Of a stretch of 64,000 nucleotides of DNA, positions 50,993 through 59,116 are shown one piece after another. The position numbers were made by a program, and so were the translations under genes. The notes under the pieces are model-generated. The model was given only the letters and a program-made list of their open reading frames with translations. It was not told where the DNA came from and ran no database searches. Position 1 is the stretch's first letter; every line of letters starts with the position of its first letter. Source of the DNA: CADEED01 sp036677145. GTDB lineage: Bacteria; Pseudomonadota; Gammaproteobacteria; Steroidobacterales; Steroidobacteraceae. The stretch is taken from the NCBI GenBank assembly GCA_036677145.1, contig JAKFFF010000101.1:186001-250000 (forward strand), written 5' to 3'.

Positions 50993-53343
50993 TGAACACG
51001 GCGGTTTCGTCACGCGGAGCGCATTTCTGGCTGGCGCTCGCCGCCGTCGGCGCCTTGCTGGCAACGTTCTTCCTGGTCGCGATGCCGCGCCTGCGCATCG
51101 AGACCAATCTGCTCGCGCTGCTGCCCTCCACCGCCGAGAACCGCGTGCAACTCGGCGCGGTTACGCGGTTCGCGGATCGCTCGAGCCGCGAACTCCTGTT
51201 CCTGGTCGGCACGGCGGAGCGCGAACGTCTGCGCGACACCGGCCAGGCATTCGCGCAAACCTTGTCCGCGTCCGGCGCTTTCGCGCGCGTGGATTTCACG
51301 GTGGACGATCGTTACCTGCGCGCGGCACGCGCGGAGCGCGTCATGCGCAGCTCGCTGCTCGCCGCGCGCCAGCGCGATCAGCTGCAGCGCGGCGATCTCG
51401 CGGGCCTCGAGCGCGACGCGTTGCGGGCCGCCTACACACCGCTCGGATTCGCGCGCGCCTTCGGAGTCGTCGAAGACCCGCTGGGCATCGCGTCGGCGGC
51501 GTTCGCGGAGCAACTGCCCGGTGCCGGCAGCGCGCGGCTCGAGGGCGACATCCTCGTCGTGCGCGGGGAAGGAAAACACTGGGCCCTGGTGCGCGCGGCA
51601 ACCGCGGGCGATCCCTATCGCACCGAAACGCAGGGCGACGTGGTGAGGGCGCTCGCGGCGGCGCGCGCCGCGGCAACCGCGGTGTCGCCCGACGCGAACG
51701 TCGAGGCGTCCGGCGTGGTGCTGCACGCCGCCGCCGCGGCCTCGAAGGCGCAGGCCGAGATCGCGACCTTCGGCACCGTCGACCTGATCGCGGTGGTGCT
51801 GCTGATCGTGCTCGTGTTCCGCATGGTGCGGCCGCTGGTGTTCACGCTGGTCACGCTCGGCATCGCGACCACCGCGGCGATCGCCGCCTGCCAGTTCGTG
51901 TTCGGCAACGTACACATACTCACGCTGACGTTCGGCACCAGCCTCATCGGCGTTTCGGTCGACTACTCGTTGCATTACTGGGTGAATCGCATGCGCGATG
52001 GCGCGGCGGCGCCTCACAACATCATCCCCGCGCTCATCCTCGGCTGCACGACCACGGTGGTCGGATATCTCACCTTGTTCGTCGCGCCGATTCCGGGCCT
52101 GCGGCAGATCGCGTTGTTCTCGGCGGTCGGCCTCGCGGTTGCGTGTGCGTGCGTGATTCTTCTTTATCCAGGACTCGACCGGGCAGTCATGCACCGCGCC
52201 GTGCCCCAGTGGATCGGGCGTTTCGCCGCCGCGCGCGTCGAGGATCTGCTGCCGCGCGCCGCGTGGTGGGTCGTGGTGCCGCTCGCGCTCGGGGTATGCG
52301 TGTGGGGATTCACCCGGCTGCGGACTCTCGATGACGTGCGCGCGCTGCAACGCCCGCCGGCCGAACTCGTGGCCTCCGAGAAACGTCTGCGCGGTTTGTT
52401 AGGCGTGGGATTCGACACGCGTTTCGTCCTGGTGACGGGCTCCACGCCCGAGCTCGTCTTGCGACGTCTCGAGGCGCTGTCACCGGTACTGGCTCGGCTG
52501 CAGGCGGAAGGAAAAATACACGGCGCGTTGAGCCCGAGCCCCAGCCTGGCCTCGCTCGAACGCCAGCGCGCCGACCGGGAATTGCTCGCCGGCGCCGTGT
52601 ACGGCGCCGACGGAGCGCTCGGGCATGTGATGCAGCGGCTCGGATTCGAGCAGGACGCGATCGATGCGCGGCGCGCGGAATTCGCGGCGGGTGAAGCGCG
52701 GCAGCTCACGCCGGAAGCCTGGCTCGAAAGCCCGCTCTCGGCGCCCGTGCGCCACCTGTGGCTCGGCGCGCTCGGCGAGGATCACGCCGCGGTCGTGCTG
52801 CTCGACGGCAACACGGCTCCCGCGCAGGTGCGCGCCGCGGTCGAAACATTGCCCGGCGTGCGTTTCGTCGACCAGGTGGCGGACATCTCGAACGTGCTCG
52901 GCGAATACCGGCACGTCGCCAGCTGGGTGATTCTCGCCGTGATCGCCGTGATGCTGGTCTGCCTGCTCGGCTTCTATCGCAGCGCCGCCGCCGTGCGAAC
53001 GGCGCTGCCGGCGGCGGCCGGCATCGCGATCACGCTCGCCACGCTCGGATTGCTGAATGAACCCATCAATCTATTCCACGTGTTGTCGCTGCTGCTGGTG
53101 CTCGGCCTCGGCGTCGACTATGCGATCATCCTGCGCGAAGGTCGCAGCCACCAGGCGGTGCTCGCCGTGTTCCTGTCGATGACTACCACGTTGATATCAT
53201 TCGGCTTGCTGGGATTTTCATCGGTACCTTTCGTGCGTTCCATCGGCATCACTGTGGCGCTTGGGGTCGCATTCACATTCCTGATCGCAATCGCATCGAA
53301 GCCACGCGCGCCGCATGCCGTGGCCGCAGGTGTGCCCGGGTGA
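50992..53343 (+). CDS. apeM: MMPL/RND-family exporter of the APE cluster
   Basis: A 783-aa inner-membrane transporter with a two-fold RND layout and about 12 helices. Each half ends in a helix cluster: LTLTFGTSLIGVSVDYSLHYW in the first and LLLVLGLGVDYAIILREGRSHQAVLAVFLSMTTT in the second. The VDY aspartates are the proton-relay residues of the family. It should move the lipid-linked polyene out of the inner membrane. A TTG-TTA-GGC run lies at about 52396. Confidence 0.92.
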   Translation: MNTAVSSRGAHFWLALAAVGALLATFFLVAMPRLRIETNLLALLPSTAENRVQLGAVTRFADRSSRELLFLVGTAERERLRDTGQAFAQTLSASGAFARVDFTVDDRYLRAARAERVMRSSLLAARQRDQLQRGDLAGLERDALRAAYTPLGFARAFGVVEDPLGIASAAFAEQLPGAGSARLEGDILVVRGEGKHWALVRAATAGDPYRTETQGDVVRALAAARAAATAVSPDANVEASGVVLHAAAAASKAQAEIATFGTVDLIAVVLLIVLVFRMVRPLVFTLVTLGIATTAAIAACQFVFGNVHILTLTFGTSLIGVSVDYSLHYWVNRMRDGAAAPHNIIPALILGCTTTVVGYLTLFVAPIPGLRQIALFSAVGLAVACACVILLYPGLDRAVMHRAVPQWIGRFAAARVEDLLPRAAWWVVVPLALGVCVWGFTRLRTLDDVRALQRPPAELVASEKRLRGLLGVGFDTRFVLVTGSTPELVLRRLEALSPVLARLQAEGKIHGALSPSPSLASLERQRADRELLAGAVYGADGALGHVMQRLGFEQDAIDARRAEFAAGEARQLTPEAWLESPLSAPVRHLWLGALGEDHAAVVLLDGNTAPAQVRAAVETLPGVRFVDQVADISNVLGEYRHVASWVILAVIAVMLVCLLGFYRSAAAVRTALPAAAGIAITLATLGLLNEPINLFHVLSLLLVLGLGVDYAIILREGRSHQAVLAVFLSMTTTLISFGLLGFSSVPFVRSIGITVALGVAFTFLIAIASKPRAPHAVAAGVPG

Positions 53344-53915
53344 GCCGCCTGCCGGTTGCGCGGCGCGTACTGCTGCTCTCGCTGCTGCCCTCGCTGCTGC
53401 TTGGGGCCTGCGCGCACACGCCGCGCGCCGATGTGTCCGCGCTGCCGCGCGCGCTCGCGCCGGTTGCCGCGGTCTCGCCGCGCAGCGCCTCGCAGGTGAT
53501 CCACGCGGCCTACGGCGATCGCGCGATCACGTTGCGCACCGCGCTGCAGGTCGACAACGCGGTCATCAAACTAGTCGGCGTGACCGCGACCGGCCAGCGC
53601 CTGTTCACGGCGGCTTATGACGGGCAGTCGGTCAGCGCGGAGCGCGGTGTATTCGTGCCGGCCGACATCGAGCCGGAACGAGTGCTCGCGGACATGCAGC
53701 TCGCGCTGTGGCCGCTGCCGGCGCTGCGTGAGGCGCTCGGCGGCGCGTATGAAGTCAGCGAACCGTTCGCGGGCGTGCGGCGGCTGAAACGCTCGGGCCG
53801 GCTGGTAGCCGAAGTCCACTACGCCTCGGATGATCCCTGGGCCGGGCGGCTGTGGCTCGTGAGCTTCGAACACGGCTATTCACTCACCGTCGACACGGTC
53901 CTCGAGACTAACTAG
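53340..53915 (+). CDS. apeN: DUF3261 outer membrane lipoprotein of the APE cluster
   Basis: A 191-aa protein with a lipoprotein signal ending in the lipobox LLGAC, followed by a DUF3261 domain (VIHAAYGDRAITLRTALQVDNAVIKLVGVTATGQRLF). It is a regular APE-cluster member, probably the outer-membrane receiver for the pigment, analogous to LolB. The GTG start overlaps the MMPL stop (GTGA). Confidence 0.86.
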   Translation: MSRLPVARRVLLLSLLPSLLLGACAHTPRADVSALPRALAPVAAVSPRSASQVIHAAYGDRAITLRTALQVDNAVIKLVGVTATGQRLFTAAYDGQSVSAERGVFVPADIEPERVLADMQLALWPLPALREALGGAYEVSEPFAGVRRLKRSGRLVAEVHYASDDPWAGRLWLVSFEHGYSLTVDTVLETN

Positions 53916-54383
53916 ATGCTGCGGCTGGGAATCAGTTACCGCGTCGCAGACCTGGTGCCGCACCGCGCCAGCATGTCGCTGCTCGAAACCATCGACGAAT
54001 ACGGCGCGGATTGGCTGCGTGCCGGTCTCACGGTCCGCCGCGACAGCACCTTCGCCGACGAACACGGCATGCCGGGCTGGGTGGGCATCGAATACATGGC
54101 GCAGGCGGCCGCGGCGTTCGGCGCCATCGAGCAGGTGCAGCGCGGTGAAACGCCTTCCATCGGGCTGCTGATCGGCTCGCGGTACTATCGCTGCATGGAA
54201 GAGTTGATCCCCTTCGGCACGCGGCTCACGGTGCTCGCGAAGATCGCATTGCGCGACGACGAGGACTTCGCCGCCTACGAATGCTCGCTGCATGCGGGCG
54301 AGCGCCAGATCGCGGACTGCACGCTCAAGGCGTACCGGCCGCGTGATCTCGCCGCGCTTTTGCCGGGCGGCGCCCATGGTTGA
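53916..54383 (+). CDS. apeP: 3-hydroxyacyl-ACP dehydratase, ApeP type
   Basis: A 155-aa hot-dog protein. VPHRASMSLLETIDEY at the start and FADEHGMPGWVGIEYMAQAAAAFGAIEQV and IGLLIGSRYYRCMEELIPFGTRLTV in the body match ApeP. It works with ApeI in dehydrating the polyene chain. It begins directly after the DUF3261 stop and overlaps the ketoreductase by eight bases. Confidence 0.87.
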   Translation: MLRLGISYRVADLVPHRASMSLLETIDEYGADWLRAGLTVRRDSTFADEHGMPGWVGIEYMAQAAAAFGAIEQVQRGETPSIGLLIGSRYYRCMEELIPFGTRLTVLAKIALRDDEDFAAYECSLHAGERQIADCTLKAYRPRDLAALLPGGAHG

Positions 54384-55101
54384 TACGGTCCTGGTCACAG
54401 GCTCGAGCCGTGGCATCGGCCGCGCGATCGCGCTGCGCCTGGCGCGCGCGGGTTTCGCGCTGGTGCTGCACGGCCGCGCGCCGTCGCCGGCGCTCGAGGA
54501 AGCGCTGGCGGAATGTGTCCGCGCGGGCGCTCCGTCCCGGGCTATCCACTTCGACGTCTCCGACCGCGATGCCGCCGCGGCCGCGCTCGGCGCCGACATC
54601 ACTGCGAATGGGCCCTACTACGGAGTCGTCTGTAACGCCGGCATCACGCGCGACAACGCGTTCCCGGCGCTGAGCGGCGAGGACTGGGACCAGGTTCTCA
54701 GCACGAATCTCACCGGGTTTTATAACGTGGTGCAGCCCTTGATCATGCCCATGATCCGCAGGCGGCAGCCCGGCCGCATCGTCACCTTGTCGTCGGTGTC
54801 GGGAGTCACCGGCAACCGCGGGCAGGTGAATTACAGCGCCGCCAAGGCGGGTATCATCGGGGCAACCAAAGCGCTCGCCGTCGAACTCGCGAGCCGCCAG
54901 ATCACCGTCAACTGTGTCGCCCCCGGATTGATTCGTACCGACATGACCGCCACCGCGCCCATCGAAGAAGCGCTCAAATTCATCCCCGCCGGACGCGTCG
55001 GCGAGCCCGAGGAAGTGGCTGGCATCGTCGCGTTCCTGATGTCTCGCGAGGCGGACTACATCACGCGTCAGGTCATCGGTGTTAATGGCGGTCTGGCATG
55101 A
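54376..55101 (+). CDS. apeQ: 3-oxoacyl-ACP reductase (FabG type)
   Basis: A 241-aa short-chain dehydrogenase. Cofactor motif TGSSRGIGRAI at residues 8-18; catalytic Tyr/Lys in VNYSAAKAGIIG with Ser in TLSSVSGVTGNRGQ; NAGI in the core. It reduces 3-oxoacyl-ACP in each round of chain growth. The ATG overlaps the ApeP gene by eight bases, and its stop overlaps the next ATG. Confidence 0.93.
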   Translation: MVDTVLVTGSSRGIGRAIALRLARAGFALVLHGRAPSPALEEALAECVRAGAPSRAIHFDVSDRDAAAAALGADITANGPYYGVVCNAGITRDNAFPALSGEDWDQVLSTNLTGFYNVVQPLIMPMIRRRQPGRIVTLSSVSGVTGNRGQVNYSAAKAGIIGATKALAVELASRQITVNCVAPGLIRTDMTATAPIEEALKFIPAGRVGEPEEVAGIVAFLMSREADYITRQVIGVNGGLA

Positions 55102-56333
55102 GCGGCCCGAGAAGAGTGGTCGTGACCGGCATGGCGGGCATCACCTCGCTCGGCCAGAGCTGGGAAGAGATCGAGCGCAACCTGCGCGCCGGCGCCAGCG
55201 GCGTGCAGCGCATGCCCGACTGGGAACGTTACAGCGATCTGCTCACGCGCCTGGGCGCGCCGGTCCTGAACTTCACGCTGCCCCCGCATTTCACGCGCAA
55301 GACAATTCGCACGATGGGCCGCATCGCTCAGATGGCCGTGCGCGCCACGGAAGTCGCGTTCGAAGACGCCGGGCTCAAGGACGATCCGCTGCTGAAGACC
55401 GGTCGCGTGGGTGTCGCCTACGGCTCGAGCACCGGCAGCACCGATGCCATCCGCGACTTCGGCAACATGCTGACCACCGGCGAGTCAGGCAACATCAACG
55501 CGACTACCTACATCCGCATGATGGGCCACACGGCCGCCGTGAACATCGGCGTGTACTTCGGCCTGCAGGGCCGGGTGATTCCCACCTCGAGCGCCTGCAC
55601 CTCGGGTAGTCAGGGCATCGGGTACGCCTACGAGGCGATCCGTTTCGGCCTGCAGGATGCGATGGTCGCGGGCGGCGGCGAGGAGCTGTGCGTTTCCGAG
55701 GCCGCGGTGTTCGACACCCTGTACGCGACTTCGACGCGCAACGACGCGCCGAAGACGACGCCAGCGCCCTTCGACAAATCGCGCGACGGCCTGGTGATCG
55801 GCGAGGGGGCCTGCTCGCTGATTCTCGAGGAGCGCGAACACGCGCTGGCGCGCGGCGCGCACATCTACGCGGAGATCGTCGGCTTCGCCTCGAACTCCGA
55901 CGGCGACCACGTGACACATCCGAACTCCGTGACCATGGAACGTGTCATGCGGATGTCCCTGGAGTCGGCCGGCGTGCCGGCGACCGAGGTCAGGTACGTC
56001 AATGCTCATGGCACCGCGACGGAACATGGCGACATCGCGGAATCCCAGGCTACCTACCGCATCTTTGGCCAGTCCGCTCCGGTGAGCTCGCTCAAGGGTC
56101 ACTTCGGTCATACGCTCGGCGCTTGCGGCGCGCTGGAGAGTTGGGCGACGATTCAGATGATGCACAACGGCTGGTTCGCTCCGACGCGCAACCTCAAGAC
56201 GGTCGATGAGCGCTGCGGCGATCTCGACTACATCCAGGGTGAAGGGCGCAAGCTCGACATCAGCCTTGCCATGAACAACAACTTCGCATTCGGCGGGATC
56301 AATACGTCGTTGATCTTCGCCCGGACCTCATGA
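55098..56333 (+). CDS. apeR: Beta-ketoacyl-ACP synthase, FabF/FabB type
   Basis: A 411-aa ketosynthase with catalytic Cys at about 167 (SSACTSGSQGIGYAYEA), His at about 304 (AHGTATEHGD) and His at about 338 (KGHFGHTLGACGA). It sits right after the ketoreductase, as ApeR does, and probably starts or extends chains distinct from those handled by the KS-CLF pair. It is the last enzyme gene of the rightward unit. Confidence 0.9.
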   Translation: MSGPRRVVVTGMAGITSLGQSWEEIERNLRAGASGVQRMPDWERYSDLLTRLGAPVLNFTLPPHFTRKTIRTMGRIAQMAVRATEVAFEDAGLKDDPLLKTGRVGVAYGSSTGSTDAIRDFGNMLTTGESGNINATTYIRMMGHTAAVNIGVYFGLQGRVIPTSSACTSGSQGIGYAYEAIRFGLQDAMVAGGGEELCVSEAAVFDTLYATSTRNDAPKTTPAPFDKSRDGLVIGEGACSLILEEREHALARGAHIYAEIVGFASNSDGDHVTHPNSVTMERVMRMSLESAGVPATEVRYVNAHGTATEHGDIAESQATYRIFGQSAPVSSLKGHFGHTLGACGALESWATIQMMHNGWFAPTRNLKTVDERCGDLDYIQGEGRKLDISLAMNNNFAFGGINTSLIFARTS

Positions 56334-56344
56334 GGAGACTCGCA

Positions 56345-56812
56345 GTGACCAAGAACAAGATCGCTCACAAACTTTCGGCGCTGGCCACGGGATTGGCCGC
56401 GGCGGCCGTGTTGCTGACGGCGCCCATCGCCGACGCGCGCGAAACGCGCCACAAGTTTCCGGTCGAATCGGCGCTGGCCAAGGCGCAGGCGTCCGGGCAA
56501 CTCGCCCCCGGCATCAAGTTGTTCTGGGGTACCCAGAAACACGCGAAACCGACCGCGCAGCTCGGACTGGCGCGCACCAACAAGAAGACCAACTTCTTCA
56601 ACAAGTCGGACCAGGAAGCCTGCGACTGGGCCTTTCTCTCGTCGATGATCGCACTCACGCAGTACGCGCAGCGGCTGGGCGGCAATGCCATCGTCAACAT
56701 CCGCAGCAACTACAAGAGCGTCGAGTTCTCGAGCGAGACCGAATACGAATGCGGTGCCGGCAATGTCACCGGCGGCACGGCGTTCATCGGCGACGTGGTG
56801 AAGCTGCCGTAA
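56345..56812 (+). CDS. Small exported APE-cluster protein, unknown function
   Basis: A 155-aa protein with a signal peptide (LSALATGLAAAAVLLTAPIADA) and a conserved-looking core DQEACDWAFLSSMIALTQYAQRLGGNAIVNIRSNYKSVEFSSETEYECGAGN. Proteins of this type often end APE clusters and are sometimes mislabelled excinuclease ABC subunit A; no UvrA feature is present. The GTG at 56345 is favoured because GAGGAG lies seven bases before it; the ATG at 56330 overlaps the KS stop. A terminator follows. Confidence 0.75.
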   Translation: MTKNKIAHKLSALATGLAAAAVLLTAPIADARETRHKFPVESALAKAQASGQLAPGIKLFWGTQKHAKPTAQLGLARTNKKTNFFNKSDQEACDWAFLSSMIALTQYAQRLGGNAIVNIRSNYKSVEFSSETEYECGAGNVTGGTAFIGDVVKLP

Positions 56813-56834
56813 GTTCTTTCCGATTCGCGGTAAC

Positions 56835-56864
56835 GAAAAAGCCGCCCTTTCGGGCGGCTTTTTC
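56835..56864. terminator. Rho-independent terminator, usable from both sides
   Basis: A stem GCCGCCC/GGGCGGC with loop TTTC is flanked by A-run and T-run (GAAAAA ... TTTTTC), giving a strong terminator for the rightward APE unit and for anything arriving from the right. It starts 22 bp after the stop at 56812. Confidence 0.9.
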
Positions 56865-57211
56865 ATTGGCGGGAAACCAGTCCCTCCTGCAAGAGAGTCT
56901 TGCTGCCGGTACGGTCCTGCACGGCGCCGCGGGCGACAGCTTTTTTTGGTTTCAATTTCCATTGATGCGGCCAGCGCGTTGCCCGCACACATCCATGGCC
57001 AGAGCATAACAACCGCCTCGGGAAAGGGACAGTTGGCGTCGATTTGGACCGCAACCGGTACTGTCGCTTAACGGCAAACCTTGCCCGGGCCGTTCCGGAC
57101 GCGGAACATGCGGCCGCGGGGCAGGCCTTCAGTTTGTTTGTGCCCGCGAAATAATCAGCCCGCGAGCCGGGTCTGCTTCTCGGTTACCAAAAACAACTCC
57201 GGAGGAGTCTC
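56865..57211. other. Intergenic region between the APE terminator and the buf operon
   Basis: About 350 bp without a clear gene. A minus-strand frame (56863-57054) ends right at the terminator, but its N-terminal part has no coding character. On the plus strand it should hold the promoter of the buf operon; the only sure signal is the strong ribosome site GGAGGAG at about 57200, five bases before the bufA ATG. Confidence 0.5.
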
Positions 57212-57478
57212 ATGAATCTCAAGACCATCGCCATCGCATCGGCCGTCGGCAGCCTGCTCGCACTGGGTAGCGCCGTTGCTTCCGCGGAAGACGCACCTGC
57301 CAAGGAAAAGTGTCTGGGTGTGGCCGAAGCGGGCAAGAACGACTGCGGCACCGCGTCGCATTCCTGCGCGGGCCAAGCCAAGACCGACAAGGATCCGACC
57401 GAGTGGAAGTACGTGCCGAAAGGCGAGTGCGAAAAGATGGGCGGGAAGGTGCCGGAAGCCAAGAAGCCGGCGGCCTGA
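57212..57478 (+). CDS. bufA: Bufferin-type precursor peptide (DUF2282), copper-binding RiPP
   Basis: An 88-aa precursor with a signal peptide (MNLKTIAIASAVGSLLALGSAVASA), then a core with four cysteines (about 34, 45, 52, 73) in KEKCLGVAEAGKNDCGT, HSCAGQAK and KGECEKMGG. This is the DUF2282 pattern. Known bufferins have thiol-derived heterocycles installed by an MNIO enzyme and bind copper in the periplasm. The enzyme and partner genes follow at once, which supports the call. The C terminus is Lys/Pro-rich. Confidence 0.9.
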   Translation: MNLKTIAIASAVGSLLALGSAVASAEDAPAKEKCLGVAEAGKNDCGTASHSCAGQAKTDKDPTEWKYVPKGECEKMGGKVPEAKKPAA

Positions 57479-57497
57479 AGCACGGATGACAGGAACG

Positions 57498-58358
57498 ATG
57501 TCACGCCTCGATTCACGAGGTGTGCCGCTGAGGCCGATTCCGGCGCGAGCCGGCATCGGCCTCAGGTCGATTCACCATGATGCGCTGCTCCGCGAGCGTC
57601 CCGCCATCGGCTGGATCGAAGCGCACACCGAGAATTACTTTCACCCCGGTGGCGCCGCGCCGCGCGCCCTGTCGCGCGCGCGGAGCGACTATCCACTCAG
57701 CCTGCACGGCGTCGGCCTGGCGCTCGGTTCCGCCGATGGGCTGAATCGCGACCACCTGGCGAGCGTGCGCGAAGCAGTAGTTCGCTTCGAGCCCGCGCTG
57801 GTTTCCGAGCACGCCTGCTGGGGCCACTCCGGCGGCGAGCATTTCAATGATCTGCTGCCGTTGCCGTACACCGACGAGGCGGTCGAGCTGCTCGCGCGCC
57901 AGGTGGGCGAGGCGCAGGATTTTCTCGGGCGGCAGATCCTCATCGAAAACGTCTCGGCCTATGTTTCGTTCCAGCATTCGCATCTGTCCGAGTGGGAATT
58001 TCTCGCCGCCGTCGCGCAGGAAAGCGACTGCGGCCTGCTGCTCGACGTGAACAACGTGTACGTGAGCTCGCGCAATCTCGGGCTCGACGCACACGCGTTC
58101 ATCGCCGGCCTGCCGCCCGGCGCCGTTCAGGAGATTCACCTGGCCGGTCATGCGGACAACGGCGGCGTGCTCATCGACGACCACGGCTCGCGCGTGTGCG
58201 CGCAGGTCTGGGCGCTGTACGAGATTGCGATCATGCGATTCGGTCCGCTGCCGACGCTGATCGAATGGGACACCAACATCCCCGAACTATCGGTGCTGGC
58301 CGCGGAAGCCGCGCGCGCCGACCGGATCCTGGAGTCGGCCCGTGGCCTCGCTGCGTGA
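57498..58358 (+). CDS. bufB: DUF692 multinuclear nonheme iron oxidase (MNIO), bufferin modification enzyme
   Basis: A 286-aa TIM-barrel enzyme. Likely iron ligands are the His and Glu/Asp residues in YPLSLHGVGLAL, VSEHACWG, HFNDLLPLPYTDE, ILIENVSAY, LLLDVNNVYV, EIHLAGHADN and LIEWDTNIPE. MNIO enzymes oxidise cysteines in RiPP precursors. The start is taken at ATG 57498 (MSRLDSRGVPL) with AGGA just before it; ATG 57486 is the alternative. It overlaps the next gene by 17 bases. Confidence 0.9.
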   Translation: MSRLDSRGVPLRPIPARAGIGLRSIHHDALLRERPAIGWIEAHTENYFHPGGAAPRALSRARSDYPLSLHGVGLALGSADGLNRDHLASVREAVVRFEPALVSEHACWGHSGGEHFNDLLPLPYTDEAVELLARQVGEAQDFLGRQILIENVSAYVSFQHSHLSEWEFLAAVAQESDCGLLLDVNNVYVSSRNLGLDAHAFIAGLPPGAVQEIHLAGHADNGGVLIDDHGSRVCAQVWALYEIAIMRFGPLPTLIEWDTNIPELSVLAAEAARADRILESARGLAA

Positions 58359-59091
58359 ATTGCAGGCGGCCTTCGCGGATGCGCTGCGCGATCCGGCCAG
58401 GACCTGCGCCGTCTCGCCGTCCGGGAATCTGGACATCTACCGGAACAACTCACGCGCTGTGTTCCGTGGCGCCCTCGAGCAGATTTTTCCGGTGGTTCGC
58501 CGGCGCGTTGGCGACGACTTCTTCCGCCAGCTCAGCTTCCACTATCGCGCCGCGTTTCCCTCGCGCAGCGGCGACCTGCATTGGGCCGGGCGCGACTTTC
58601 CCGGTTTCCTCAGCGGGCACCTGCGCGAAACCGAGTACGCGTGGCTCGCGGATCTCGCGCGACTCGAGTGGGCGCGGACCGAAGCCTCCGTCGCGCCGGA
58701 GCTGCCCGCCGTTGGAGTGGAAGTGTTCGCGGGGTTCCAGCCCAGCGAGCTCGAGTACCTCGTGTTCGAACTGCAACCCGGCCTGCGTCTGATCGAATCG
58801 CCGTATCCGGTGTTCTCGGTATGGCAGGCGAATCAATACGATACTGCGCCGCCCGTGGATCAATCGCTCGGAAACGAGTACGGTCTGGTCCGTATTCGGC
58901 AAGATATGGTCGAAGCGCAGACTCTGGCCGCCGATGTATTCGCGTTCATTTCCGCGCTCGCATGCGGCGCGACGCTCGGCCGCGCGATGACGGAGTCCGA
59001 GGTCGAGCCGGAGCTCCTCACCGAAATCCTGGCGTTTGTTTTCGGCGCCGGACTCGTGACGGCGGTGCGTGCGGCACCATCGAATTTATAG
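58342..59091 (+). CDS. bufC: DUF2063 (HvfC-like) partner protein of the MNIO enzyme
   Basis: A 249-aa protein. The N-terminal DUF2063 domain (LRELQAAFADALRDPARTCAV, LDIYRNNSRAVFRGALEQIFPVVRRRVGDDFF) binds or presents the precursor to the MNIO enzyme in known systems; the C-terminal half is a variable helical/beta region. It starts with GTG 58342, overlapping bufB. No DoxX gene follows, though one is often seen in such operons. The convergent receptor gene ends 26 bp away. Confidence 0.88.
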   Translation: MASLRELQAAFADALRDPARTCAVSPSGNLDIYRNNSRAVFRGALEQIFPVVRRRVGDDFFRQLSFHYRAAFPSRSGDLHWAGRDFPGFLSGHLRETEYAWLADLARLEWARTEASVAPELPAVGVEVFAGFQPSELEYLVFELQPGLRLIESPYPVFSVWQANQYDTAPPVDQSLGNEYGLVRIRQDMVEAQTLAADVFAFISALACGATLGRAMTESEVEPELLTEILAFVFGAGLVTAVRAAPSNL

Positions 59092-59116
59092 GTCCGGCGG
59101 CGACACCCGCGCGGAG

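Larger units (their letters stand above)
39805..56812. other. Aryl polyene / xanthomonadin-type biosynthetic gene cluster
   Basis: About 23 contiguous genes in two divergent units match the ape content: two ACPs, aryl-AMP ligase, ketosynthase plus chain-length factor, a second ketosynthase, ketoreductase, several hot-dog dehydratases, methyltransferase, glycosyltransferase, thioesterase, two acyltransferases, LolA-like carrier, MMPL exporter and DUF3261 lipoprotein. A XanB2-type chorismatase at the head of the rightward unit supplies the aromatic starter. The expected product is a yellow, membrane-bound aryl polyene ester. The rightward order I-J-K-L-M-N-P-Q-R follows the known ape order; KS, CLF, ligase and membrane protein are in the leftward unit. 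Confidence 0.9.
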
